Below are positions 8,784 to 16,626 of a DNA stretch of 36,294 bases, piece by piece. Position numbers and translations under genes: made by a program. Under the pieces are notes generated by a model, which worked only from the letters and a program-made list of their open reading frames with translations, was not told the DNA's origin and made no database searches. Source of the stretch: Verrucomicrobiota bacterium (GTDB lineage Bacteria; Verrucomicrobiota; Verrucomicrobiia; Limisphaerales; UBA1100); contig JASLKQ010000030.1 of assembly GCA_030747505.1 (NCBI GenBank), positions 1 to 36,294 of the forward strand. The letters are read 5' to 3'. The number at the start of each line of letters is the position of its first letter. Within the stretch, counting starts at the first letter, position 1.

Positions 8784-8815
8784 GTTGCGTTGTGTGGCAA
8801 AGTGGGTTAAATGTG
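8761..8815 (+). promoter_or_regulatory. MraZ-type operator: 10-bp-phased GTG repeats
   Basis: GTG-like cores recur about once per helical turn at 8761 (GTGTG), 8771 (GTAGG), 8782 (GTGTT), 8792 (GTGTG) and 8802 (GTGGG), with a further weaker GTG at 8813. Two copies, AAAGTGT at 8779-8785 and AAAGTGG at 8799-8805, match the AAAGTG(T/G) box described for mycoplasma MraZ. GTGGG also matches the E. coli MraZ repeat with its 10-bp period. The array runs from just after the -35 to the mraZ start codon, so self-repression by MraZ is a natural inference. Confidence 0.62.
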
Positions 8816-9293
8816 CATCAAGCACACGATGGAAGAGGTAAGCGACATTGCGCCTGTATATTACAATTCACTCTACGAACATGGAGTGGACGGGAAGCGT
8901 CGCGTTCAGGTGCCAGCCAAGTGGCGACCCGTTTCGCCCGATGTGGAATTTACACTGATCGTGTGGCCGAAGTCAGCTCACGGCCCCTGTTTGCGGGCAT
9001 TACCACCAGAACAAATGAGCAAGCTGATGGAAGATATCAACGGGATGGGTAACGACGACCCCAACAAGGTTGTGCTCAAGCGTTTTATTGGCAGCGAGAG
9101 TGTGCAGGTGGCTTTGGATAAGGCTGGACGGATCTGTTTGCCGGAGGAGATGGCAAATTTGGCGGGAATAGCAAAAAAAGCGGTGCTGGTCGGATTATTG
9201 GATCGCTTTGAGATTTGGAGTCCTGATCGCTACGCGGAAGTGCGAAGTGATGATCAGGTGATGGCCGGTGCGGCATTTAGCTTGATGGAGTAG
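8811..9293 (+). CDS. mraZ: Transcriptional regulator MraZ
   Basis: 160 aa. MraZ is a ring-forming DNA-binding protein that represses the dcw operon, including its own gene. Two AbrB/SpoVT-like half domains are visible: HGVDGKRRVQVPAKWRP near residues 24-40, and VALDKAGRICLPEEMANLAGI near residues 101-121, where family members have DxxGRxxxP. ATG 8811 is used here; ATG 8829 would also give a normal N-terminus, and neither has a strong ribosome binding site. It is the first gene of the long plus-strand cluster. Its start codon abuts the phased GTG operator array. The first half domain is less canonical (GKRRVQVPAKW instead of GRVxIPAKF). Confidence 0.92.
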   Translation: MCIKHTMEEVSDIAPVYYNSLYEHGVDGKRRVQVPAKWRPVSPDVEFTLIVWPKSAHGPCLRALPPEQMSKLMEDINGMGNDDPNKVVLKRFIGSESVQVALDKAGRICLPEEMANLAGIAKKAVLVGLLDRFEIWSPDRYAEVRSDDQVMAGAAFSLME

Positions 9294-9389
9294 CTCCAAG
9301 AGGAGCATAGAGAATTTGGACTGCCATTCCGGCAGATGCCAAGGAGGTGGGATACGTGTTGGTCGGGGTGAAACCCTCCGGCCAACGCG
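9293..9389 (+). ncRNA. Structured leader between mraZ and rsmH: three consecutive hairpins
   Basis: Three stem-loops can be drawn in this 123-bp gap. The first, GCTCC/GGAGC with loop AAGA (9293-9306), begins in the mraZ stop codon. The second is CTGCC/GGCAG with loop ATTCC (9321-9335), extended by TTGG/CCAA to 9316-9342. The third pairs 9355-9368 with 9376-9389 in a 14-bp stem including four G-U pairs, around the 7-nt loop TGAAACC. Only four T residues follow the third stem, so it is a poor terminator. A cis-regulatory or processing element is possible. I do not recognise a named RNA family. Confidence 0.45.
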
Positions 9390-9400
9390 GACCCTTTTAG
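9356..9400 (+). CDS. Possible 14-residue leader peptide upstream of rsmH
   Basis: GTG at 9356 opens a 14-codon frame, MLVGVKPSGQRGPF, ending with TAG at 9398-9400. It is preceded by AAGGAGG at 9341-9347, a full-strength Shine-Dalgarno sequence with ideal 8-nt spacing, whereas rsmH itself has almost none. Most of the frame is folded into the 14-bp hairpin at 9355-9389. Translation would therefore melt that hairpin, which would suit a leader-peptide control or coupling device for rsmH. The frame is short, so chance cannot be excluded. Confidence 0.35.
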   Translation: MLVGVKPSGQRGPF

Positions 9401-9416
9401 AATAAAGAATTAATAC

Positions 9417-10355
9417 ATGGATGAAGTGGTCGAATTTCATCATGAACCAGTGTTGGTTGATGAGGTAATAGAAGTACTTCGACCGAAGAGTGGAGGGAAT
9501 TATCTGGATGGCACTTTGGGTGGAGGCGGTCATGCGGAGTCGGTCTTAAGAGTAAGTTCTCCTGACGGTAAGTTGTGGGGGATGGATCGGGACCAGTGTG
9601 CAATCGCGGCGGCGTCCAGTCGTTTGGCAGCATTTGGGGATCGGGTGCAAATTAAACACGGTTCCTATAGCAGTGCAGTGGGTTGGGTTTCTGCACAAAC
9701 CTTGGATGGGGTGTTGCTGGACCTGGGCGTTAGCTCGCCGCAATTGGACACAGTTGGGCGTGGGTTTAGCCTACAGATTGATGGGCCGCTGGACATGCGA
9801 ATGGATTCTGCCCAGGAGTTGACTGCTGCTCAGGTGGTTAATGAATGGTCCGAGGAGGATTTGGCTGACGCAATATGGCAATATGGAGGGGAACGGGATT
9901 CCCGTCGGATTGCCAGAGCAATAGTTAGAATGCGCAGAGAAGCACCGCTGGAAACCACGGGGCAGTTGTCTGCTGCGGTTGAAGACTCGAAGCGACGGGG
10001 TAAATATAAAAAGCATCCGGCTTTGAAGGTGTTTCAAGCTATCCGGATTGTAGTGAATGATGAATTAGGTGAATTAAATCGAGGCCTGGAGATGGCTTAT
10101 CAGTTACTTAAGTCAGGAGGAAGGTTGGCGGTTATTACATTTCATTCACTGGAAGACCGGATGGTAAAGGATTTCGGGAACGAAAAGGTGCGCGCTTATG
10201 ACGTGCCGGGCGAACGCGATATTCCCCTACAGCGGATAGATCGCGACCCTCAGATGAGTTGGTTGAAAAAAAAGTCAATCAAGCCGTCTGTCGGTGAGGT
10301 AAAGGAAAACCCAAGAGCGAGGAGTGCGCAACTGAGGGTTCTCGAAAAGGTTTAA
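9417..10355 (+). CDS. rsmH: 16S rRNA (cytosine(1402)-N(4))-methyltransferase
   Basis: 312 aa, the usual length. RsmH (MraW) methylates N4 of C1402 in the decoding centre of 16S rRNA, using SAM. Diagnostic segments are FHHEPVLVDEVIEVL, the SAM-binding YLDGTLGGGGHAESVL, LDGVLLDLGVSSPQLD, the GFSLQIDGPLDMRMD block, KVFQAIRIVVNDELGEL and AVITFHSLEDRMVKDF. The start is ATG 9417, which gives the family N-terminus although the upstream AAAGAATTAA is a weak ribosome binding site. The 123-bp gap after mraZ is the largest early gap in the cluster and contains the hairpins and the possible leader peptide. ftsL follows after 10 bp. Confidence 0.97.
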   Translation: MDEVVEFHHEPVLVDEVIEVLRPKSGGNYLDGTLGGGGHAESVLRVSSPDGKLWGMDRDQCAIAAASSRLAAFGDRVQIKHGSYSSAVGWVSAQTLDGVLLDLGVSSPQLDTVGRGFSLQIDGPLDMRMDSAQELTAAQVVNEWSEEDLADAIWQYGGERDSRRIARAIVRMRREAPLETTGQLSAAVEDSKRRGKYKKHPALKVFQAIRIVVNDELGELNRGLEMAYQLLKSGGRLAVITFHSLEDRMVKDFGNEKVRAYDVPGERDIPLQRIDRDPQMSWLKKKSIKPSVGEVKENPRARSAQLRVLEKV

Positions 10356-10365
10356 TGGAGGGACA

Positions 10366-10734
10366 ATGAATCGAAAGAAAAGAAGTAGCACGGTGCGTTT
10401 TGGGCCAGCCCTCAAGGCGGTTGTCATTTGTTTGGTTACTTGTAGTCTTGGTATGGGGTACGTTTGGCAGAAGCAGCAAATTAATTCTTTGGGCCAGCAG
10501 ATAAAGGAAAATGAAATTGTCTTGGAGGAATTGAAGCGTGAAAACAAGCGTCGAGGCGACAACTTGGCTTACCTTATGTCTCCTCAGGAACTGGATGCAC
10601 GATTACGGCAGTTGAATCTGGATTTGGTGGTTCCCAAGCCCGAGCAAATTGTAGTGTTGCAGGAGTTGCGTGGAATTAATTCTGTGTATCGCTCAAAAAC
10701 AGAGATTAGCTCCGTTCGAACGGCAAGTCGCTAG
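10366..10734 (+). CDS. ftsL: FtsL-like bitopic cell division protein
   Basis: 122 aa. Recognised by shape and position: a basic cytoplasmic tail (about residues 1-18), one membrane helix (about 19-38), then a coiled-coil stretch, QKQQINSLGQQIKENEIVLEELKRENKRR (about 41-70), and a short periplasmic end. FtsL proteins are poorly conserved in sequence; they join FtsQ and FtsB and activate the FtsW-FtsI synthase. GGAGGG lies just upstream of the ATG. It sits between rsmH and ftsI, exactly where ftsL lies in other dcw clusters. I assign it by topology and synteny, not by a diagnostic motif. Confidence 0.8.
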   Translation: MNRKKRSSTVRFGPALKAVVICLVTCSLGMGYVWQKQQINSLGQQIKENEIVLEELKRENKRRGDNLAYLMSPQELDARLRQLNLDLVVPKPEQIVVLQELRGINSVYRSKTEISSVRTASR

Positions 10735-10761
10735 TTCTATTCCTTTCATAGGAGAGAAAAC

Positions 10762-12615
10762 TTGGAAGAGGAATTTCCAGATTTAAGAAAGAAAGCGGGA
10801 TACTGGATGTACTGCTTTGGCGTCATCATGTTGATCTCCTTTAGTTTTCTCGGTTATCGGTTGGTCGATTTGCAGGTGCTTCGCCATGGAGAGTTGAGTA
10901 ATACGGCACGTGATAACACGGTTAGAACGATTGTTCGCGAACCACGCCGGGGCGATATTTTGGACGTTCGTGGTAACTTGATGGCTACCAGTCTCTTTGT
11001 GAAAACAATCTGCGCTGACCCGGGAATGATAGGATCCTATGGCCCTCATTTGGCACGAGCATTGGCCCCTTGCCTGGAACTGGACGAGGCTCTCCTGCTT
11101 GGTAAGCTTGAACCCAAGTTGTTTAAGGGAGCAGAGGGCCAAATGCGCACCAATCGTTATGTGGTGCTCAAGCGCAAAGTGACGCGGGAAAAATGGGAAG
11201 AAATTCGTGATGTCCTTGAAAAAGTTGATCTTGGGGAAGTAAAGGGGAATTTTTCTAGGAAACAGCGGCAAATGATTCGTGGGGTGAGGCGGGCGATTTT
11301 TGCCGATGGAATGGAGGATCAACTAAGAGTGTATCCGGGGAGACGGATGGCTTCACATATTTTGGGTTTTGTTGGAGGTGCTGACCACGATGGGAAGGAA
11401 GGGATCGAGTCGGTTTTGGATTCAAAATTAACAGGAACCCGAGGATGGCGGGTTACTGAAACCAATTCAAAAGGTCACGAGGTTGTTTCCTTAAGGCATC
11501 AGGATGTAGCCGCACGTAACGGGTTGAATGCCAGACTCACTATCGATTCTCGAGTTCAACATATTGTTGAGACCGAACTGAATAAGGCCATGATCAAGTA
11601 CCGCCCGCAGGGGGTAACGGCTGTAGTGGTAAGGCCTTCAACAGGTGAAATTATCGCTATGGCAAATCGGCCAGACTTTGATCCTAACAGGCCAGGTGAT
11701 TTCCCGGCTGGGCATCGCCGTAATCGGGCCGTAACCGATATTGCCGAACCGGGTTCAACATTCAAGGCGGTGACGGTGGCTGCAGCCTTGAATGAGAGAC
11801 AGGTGAGTCTAAGAACTGTTTTTGATTGTGAACGGGGATCGTTCTCCTATGGAGGGCGTCGGTTGCATGATCATCATCCGTACCATCGGTTGAGCGTGAA
11901 AGAGATAATAACCAAATCGTCCAATATCGGTTCGGCTAAGGTCGCTTTGCGATTGGGTTCTCCAAAGTTGTATCATTATATTCGGCAATTTGGATTTGGA
12001 GAAAGAACTCGAATCAGTCTTCCCGGTGAGGTGAGAGGAACGGTGCATAGACTGAATAAATGGAATAAACTATCAATTACAAGGGTCCCTATGGGTCATG
12101 AAGTGGCAGCAACACCTATCCAAATGGTAATGATGGCCAGTGCAATAGCGAATAAAGGAAAACTAATGCGGCCCATGTTGTTGCGCCAGTTGGAGGATGA
12201 GCGAGGTCAAGTAGTGGTGAAATACCATCCTGAGGCGGTAAGGCAGACTGTCACTCCCGATACGGCTCGTAAAGTAACAGAAGCCTTGAAGACGGTTGTT
12301 CAATCTGGGGGTACTGCTACAAGAGCCGCCTTAGAGTACTACACTGTAGCTGGTAAAACGGGGACTGCGCAGAAGGCAGGTCGAGGTGGATATATTCCTG
12401 GTAAATATTATTCTGCATTTGTGGGTTTTTTCCCTGCAGACCGTCCGGCCTTGTGTATATATGTGGCTCTAGATGAGCCTGCCGGGGAATATTATGGAGG
12501 ACTTACGGCTGCACCCGTGTTCAAAGCGATTAGTGAAAGGGCGGCAAGTTATCTTGGAATTAAGCCGGATCTTGTGCCACAAGGATCCATTGCTTCGCGA
12601 AGTGGAGGACGTTAA
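10762..12615 (+). CDS. ftsI: Division-specific transpeptidase (penicillin-binding protein 3 / FtsI)
   Basis: 617 aa, TTG start with GGAGAG five nucleotides upstream. Topology: a short cytoplasmic tail, a membrane anchor near residues 17-38, then a PBP dimerisation domain (REPRRGDILDVRGNLMA from about 59) and a transpeptidase domain. The three active-site motifs are present: S332-TFK (serine nucleophile), S386-SN388 and K532-TG534. It crosslinks septal peptidoglycan and works with FtsW. Near residues 136-178 the pedestal region carries a basic stretch (KGNFSRKQRQMIRGVRRA) that is longer than I expect, perhaps a lineage insertion. No PASTA repeats are seen. Its stop lies 3 bp before murE. Confidence 0.96.
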   Translation: MEEEFPDLRKKAGYWMYCFGVIMLISFSFLGYRLVDLQVLRHGELSNTARDNTVRTIVREPRRGDILDVRGNLMATSLFVKTICADPGMIGSYGPHLARALAPCLELDEALLLGKLEPKLFKGAEGQMRTNRYVVLKRKVTREKWEEIRDVLEKVDLGEVKGNFSRKQRQMIRGVRRAIFADGMEDQLRVYPGRRMASHILGFVGGADHDGKEGIESVLDSKLTGTRGWRVTETNSKGHEVVSLRHQDVAARNGLNARLTIDSRVQHIVETELNKAMIKYRPQGVTAVVVRPSTGEIIAMANRPDFDPNRPGDFPAGHRRNRAVTDIAEPGSTFKAVTVAAALNERQVSLRTVFDCERGSFSYGGRRLHDHHPYHRLSVKEIITKSSNIGSAKVALRLGSPKLYHYIRQFGFGERTRISLPGEVRGTVHRLNKWNKLSITRVPMGHEVAATPIQMVMMASAIANKGKLMRPMLLRQLEDERGQVVVKYHPEAVRQTVTPDTARKVTEALKTVVQSGGTATRAALEYYTVAGKTGTAQKAGRGGYIPGKYYSAFVGFFPADRPALCIYVALDEPAGEYYGGLTAAPVFKAISERAASYLGIKPDLVPQGSIASRSGGR

Positions 12616-12618
12616 GTC

Positions 12619-14070
12619 ATGACCCTCTCGGATTTGCTTGAGGGTACTTTGCACAGGCTATTACAAGGCAGTAAAGACGTTCAGGTTACCCGTATTGTTT
12701 ATGATTCCCGGCAGGTGACACCCCATTCACTATTCATTGCTCTAAAGGGAAGCAAGGCGGACGGTCATCATCATGTTGCCGATGCCTTTAACCGTGGTGC
12801 GGCTGCAGTGGTAGTTGAGCATTCAGTAGAACTATCGGGCTCTCATACTGTGATTGAAGTGGATGATACACGCATGGCATTGGCCAAATTTGCTTCAAGG
12901 TTTTATGGATATCCAGCGGATGACTTGAAATTAATTGGAATTACCGGAACCAATGGCAAAACCTCGGTGTCGTTTCTTGTCCGGCATCTACTACAGCAGG
13001 TCGGCTGCCGCTGCGGACTTATTGGGACTGTGGAATATGATTTGGGTAATCGTATTATTCCAGCAATGCGGACCACTCCTGAATCACCAGAAATTTATGA
13101 ATATTTGGCGGCTATGGTAAAAGAGGGTTGTATCTATGGCGTAATGGAGGTGAGTTCCCATGCATTGCTGCAACATCGTGTACACGGTGTGAAGTTTGAT
13201 ACAGTTGCCTTTACAAATCTTACACAGGATCATCTCGACTATCACGGTACTATGGAAAATTATTTCAAGGCCAAGCGAAGTCTCTTTGAATTGCATGTTA
13301 AAGGAGCCAAGATAGTAAATGGAGATGATCAATATGGAGGCCGGTTGGCACGGGAGTATGAAGCAACAACAGTGGGGAAAATGGAATCGGCTCAACTGAG
13401 GGTTGAAGTAGTTGAGTTGGGCCAGTCCGGTTCACGTTTTCGGATTGATGGTATTCAGTTTCAAACACCGCTGATTGGTCGACATAACGTGGAAAATGCA
13501 GCTATGGCCATTGCGATTGTCCAGCAAGCCGCTGGCATATCTCTTGGCCAGTGCGTTGAAGCTTTGATCAAAGCGAGGCCTGTGCCGGGCCGGTTGGAGG
13601 CGATTGAAGAGAATCAACCATTTGGAGTTTACGTTGATTATGCGCATACCGATGATGCTTTAAGTAATGTATTGGAAGCTCTTCGTGAAATTACGCCGGG
13701 TAAATTGCAGGTGGTTTTTGGATGTGGAGGTAACCGGGATGTGGGTAAACGCGAAAAAATGGGTAGGGTTGCCGTCGAATTGGCTGATGCAGTGACGATT
13801 ACAACGGATAATCCTCGAAGAGAGGATCCTGGTGATATTGCCCAGCAAATCGCAGAAGGCTGTTCATCTGTGAGACAGGAGGGGTGGAGTATTGAATTGG
13901 ATCGTGCCCGTGCCATTGATGAGGTTCTGCGTAGTGCCCAGTCAGGGGATACGGTATTGGTGGCAGGTAAGGGGCATGAAACATATCAGGAAGTTAATGA
14001 TTCAGTAATCCCATTTGATGACCGTGAGCATGCGCGGGCTGTACTGGCAAATTTAGGGTTTGAACGATAA
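12619..14070 (+). CDS. murE: UDP-MurNAc-tripeptide synthetase, meso-diaminopimelate-adding
   Basis: 483 aa. Adds the third amino acid of the stem peptide to UDP-MurNAc-L-Ala-D-Glu in the cytoplasm, using ATP. N-terminal uridine-binding domain with YDSRQVTPHSLFIALKG; central ATPase with GTNGKT at 110-115; C-terminal domain with D397-N-P-R400, the signature of meso-DAP-specific enzymes (lysine-adding enzymes differ there). The cell wall is therefore expected to be of the DAP type, as in Gram-negative bacteria. It starts 3 bp after ftsI, and its TAA shares one base with the ATG of murF, so translation is likely coupled. Confidence 0.96.
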   Translation: MTLSDLLEGTLHRLLQGSKDVQVTRIVYDSRQVTPHSLFIALKGSKADGHHHVADAFNRGAAAVVVEHSVELSGSHTVIEVDDTRMALAKFASRFYGYPADDLKLIGITGTNGKTSVSFLVRHLLQQVGCRCGLIGTVEYDLGNRIIPAMRTTPESPEIYEYLAAMVKEGCIYGVMEVSSHALLQHRVHGVKFDTVAFTNLTQDHLDYHGTMENYFKAKRSLFELHVKGAKIVNGDDQYGGRLAREYEATTVGKMESAQLRVEVVELGQSGSRFRIDGIQFQTPLIGRHNVENAAMAIAIVQQAAGISLGQCVEALIKARPVPGRLEAIEENQPFGVYVDYAHTDDALSNVLEALREITPGKLQVVFGCGGNRDVGKREKMGRVAVELADAVTITTDNPRREDPGDIAQQIAEGCSSVRQEGWSIELDRARAIDEVLRSAQSGDTVLVAGKGHETYQEVNDSVIPFDDREHARAVLANLGFER

Positions 14071-15422
14071 TGAGCGGATGGACTTTGCAGTTCTTGATGG
14101 ATTCCTGTCCTGGTGAACCGAAGAATCTGGATCCTTCGGTATCCTTCCAGTGCGTTTGTTCAGATACCAGAAAGATAGAGCCAGGAGATCTGTTTTTTGC
14201 CTTACAAGGAAATAAATTTAATGGCAACAAATTCGCTACTCAAGCAATTGAAAAAGGGGCCGTGGCTGTAGTGATAGATGAACCGGCGCCTAAATTGCCT
14301 GCTTTATTGGTTCGCAATGTTCGCAAGTCATACGGGCAGCTGGCTGCCGCCCACCGTAAACGGTTTGATCTGCCACTCTTTGCTGTGGCCGGGTCCAATG
14401 GTAAAACTTCCTGTAAGGAAATGCTTGGGGCTATGTTGCGTGAGCACTTTGACACCCTCCACAGCGAGGCTAGTTTTAATAATGATGTGGGAGTGCCGGC
14501 TACTTTGTTGCGTTTAACTTCACGGCATGAATCAGCCGTACTGGAGTTGGGAACAAACCATCCCGGCGAATTGGCGCCTCTGATAAGCATGGCGAATCCC
14601 CAGTATGGTATTCTCACGGGAATTGGTCGGGAGCATTTGGAGTTTTTTGGTGATCTGGCAGGGGTTGCAAAAGAGGAGGGAATGCTGGCTGAGTTGTTGC
14701 CGGCGAGTGGAAAACTTTTTCTGTATGGTGACGGAAGTTGGGTTAAGTCAATGACTCAACGCAGCTCTCCGCCGTATGTTACCGTGGGGTTTAACCTCGA
14801 AAATGACTGGCGTATAAGTGAGGTGCAAATTGAGGAGGGATTGACCCGGTTTATGCTTGATACGCCGACTGCTCAGTTGGACGGGGAGTATTGCACTCCG
14901 CTTTTGGGAAGGCATCAGGCAGCTAATGCCTCCTTGGCAATCGCTGCGGCTTCGGAGTTGGGTTTGAGCAGAACAATGATACAAAAAGGGCTGGCTAAAT
15001 GTCCTCACCCAAGGCAGCGATTACAGTGGGTTCACCATAGAGGAATTAACTGGCTGAATGATGCATACAACGCGAATGCTGATTCAGTCAAAGTGGCGTT
15101 GGAGACATTGGCTCAGATGCCTTGTACGGGCAGGCGATATGCGGTCCTTGGAGATATGGCTGAACTGGGTGAACATGCTGAATCTGCCCATCGTGAAGCT
15201 GGAGTAACGGCTTCCGGTGTGGTTTCAGGTTTGGTTGCCGTAGGTCAATGGGCTGAAGTCACAGCAGGTGCGGCACGTGAAAAAGGGATGGAAAATGTGG
15301 AGGTGGTTGCAGGCGTGAAAGAGTCAGTTGAACTGCTTCGTGAATGGCTTACGCCCGGGGATGTAGTCCTTCTTAAAGCGTCGCGAGAAAGTAAATTAGA
15401 GCAAATAGAAGAGCTATATTAA
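14070..15422 (+). CDS. murF: UDP-MurNAc-tripeptide--D-alanyl-D-alanine ligase
   Basis: 450 aa. Adds the D-Ala-D-Ala dipeptide made by Ddl to the UDP-MurNAc-tripeptide. The N-terminal Mur domain contains CSDTRKIEPGDLFFALQG; the ATP-binding loop GSNGKT lies at 108-113. ELGTNHPGELAPL and the C-terminal NWLNDAYNANADSVKVALETL, followed by VLGDMAELG, are typical of MurF and not of the other Mur ligases. The start codon overlaps the murE stop (TAATG). The carbamylated lysine found in other Mur ligases is expected in the central domain, but I did not fix its position. Confidence 0.96.
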   Translation: MSGWTLQFLMDSCPGEPKNLDPSVSFQCVCSDTRKIEPGDLFFALQGNKFNGNKFATQAIEKGAVAVVIDEPAPKLPALLVRNVRKSYGQLAAAHRKRFDLPLFAVAGSNGKTSCKEMLGAMLREHFDTLHSEASFNNDVGVPATLLRLTSRHESAVLELGTNHPGELAPLISMANPQYGILTGIGREHLEFFGDLAGVAKEEGMLAELLPASGKLFLYGDGSWVKSMTQRSSPPYVTVGFNLENDWRISEVQIEEGLTRFMLDTPTAQLDGEYCTPLLGRHQAANASLAIAAASELGLSRTMIQKGLAKCPHPRQRLQWVHHRGINWLNDAYNANADSVKVALETLAQMPCTGRRYAVLGDMAELGEHAESAHREAGVTASGVVSGLVAVGQWAEVTAGAAREKGMENVEVVAGVKESVELLREWLTPGDVVLLKASRESKLEQIEELY

Positions 15423-15446
15423 TTCAATGCATTCGCGCTAAGAGAG

Positions 15447-16622
15447 ATGTTTTATTATTTGAGTCAATTCCCCGCTTGGCTGGCCGAAAAAGGTCATAAC
15501 CAATGGGCCGATTTGTTCTCACCGATGAATGTATTCCAGTATTCCACTTTTCGGAGTGCGGGCGCGGCGGTAACCGCGCTCTTTTTTTGCTGGTGGCTGG
15601 GCCCGCGAGTGATCCAATGGTGGCGTCGGATAGCAAGGCAAGAATACGAGGACCAGGCAAGAAGTCAGGGAGATATGGATGATGGAGAAAGTAAGCGCAA
15701 TATCCCGACTATGGGAGGTTTGCTGATAGTCGGTTCGATTGATATTTCCGCTTTATTGTGGGCTCAATGGAATCCTTTGGTGACACTCACGTTGCTCTCG
15801 ATGTTAGTGTTTTGTTTATTGGGATTTTATGATGATTATTGCAAGATTACAGAGCAAAACAGCAGAGGGCTTAGTGAAAAAGTAAAACTGGTAGTCCAAT
15901 TTCTATTGGCCGGCTTCATCGCAGTATATCTCTGGAGACTGGAAGAGACCCGTGTTTTGATTACAGAAGTTATGGTTCCTTTTTTGAAGAATCCTGTACT
16001 GGTTGGGCCATCAGAAACAGCGGTTTGGTCATTGGCCGCAGTGGTGGGGATAATTGTTACCGTTTTGGCTATTGTTGGGAGTTCCAATGCTGTCAACCTT
16101 GCTGATGGTTTGGATGGTTTAGCGATTGGCTCCACTCTTATTGTCTCGCTGGTTTTTTATGTTTTTACCTTCATTGCCGGGAATGTTGAGATTGCTAATG
16201 AACTTTATGTGCCCTATGTGCGTGGAGCGGTGGAGTTATCGGTAATATGTGCAGCGATGATTGGTGCCGGTTTAGGATTCCTCTGGTTTAACTGTTATCC
16301 TGCTCGCGTGTTTATGGGAGATACGGGGTCTCTGGCTTTGGGGGGGGGCTTAGGTATCATGGCGGTTTTGATTCACCAGCCTTTCGTATTAGTCATTGCT
16401 GGAGGTATATTTGTGATTGAGGCCCTTTCAGTTATCGTTCAACGCTACTGGTTTAAATGGACGCGCATGCAAACGGGGGAAGGGAGTCGGGTTTTTTTGA
16501 TGGCCCCCCTCCATCATCATTTCCAGAAGAAAGGGTGGCATGAGAATCAGGTGGTAATGCGTTTCTATATTCTTGGGATTCTTTTTGCGGTTTTAGCTTT
16601 GGCGACTTTAAAACTAAGGTGA
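15447..16622 (+). CDS. mraY: Phospho-MurNAc-pentapeptide transferase
   Basis: 391 aa, polytopic inner-membrane enzyme with about ten hydrophobic segments. It transfers phospho-MurNAc-pentapeptide from UDP to undecaprenyl phosphate, making lipid I. Catalytic motifs are present: adjacent aspartates D129-D130 in GFYDDYCKI, NLADGLDGL with D220 and D223, MGDTGSLALGG, and PLHHHFQKKGWHENQVV. The cytoplasmic loop carries KRNIPTMGG where most MraY have K-x-TPTMGG. A run of nine G lies in the codons for ALGGGL (16340-16348) and the frame is intact. It starts 24 bp after murF and ends 4 bp before murD. Confidence 0.97.
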   Translation: MFYYLSQFPAWLAEKGHNQWADLFSPMNVFQYSTFRSAGAAVTALFFCWWLGPRVIQWWRRIARQEYEDQARSQGDMDDGESKRNIPTMGGLLIVGSIDISALLWAQWNPLVTLTLLSMLVFCLLGFYDDYCKITEQNSRGLSEKVKLVVQFLLAGFIAVYLWRLEETRVLITEVMVPFLKNPVLVGPSETAVWSLAAVVGIIVTVLAIVGSSNAVNLADGLDGLAIGSTLIVSLVFYVFTFIAGNVEIANELYVPYVRGAVELSVICAAMIGAGLGFLWFNCYPARVFMGDTGSLALGGGLGIMAVLIHQPFVLVIAGGIFVIEALSVIVQRYWFKWTRMQTGEGSRVFLMAPLHHHFQKKGWHENQVVMRFYILGILFAVLALATLKLR

Positions 16623-16626
16623 GTCG

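Noticed and set aside
9355-9400. Rho-independent terminator between mraZ and rsmH
   Set aside because: The stem is strong, but only four T residues follow after a six-base gap, and rsmH needs read-through. I keep it as a leader hairpin, not a terminator.
16340-16348. Frameshift in mraY at the G9 run
   Set aside because: The reading frame and all downstream MraY motifs are intact, so no frameshift is present in this sequence.
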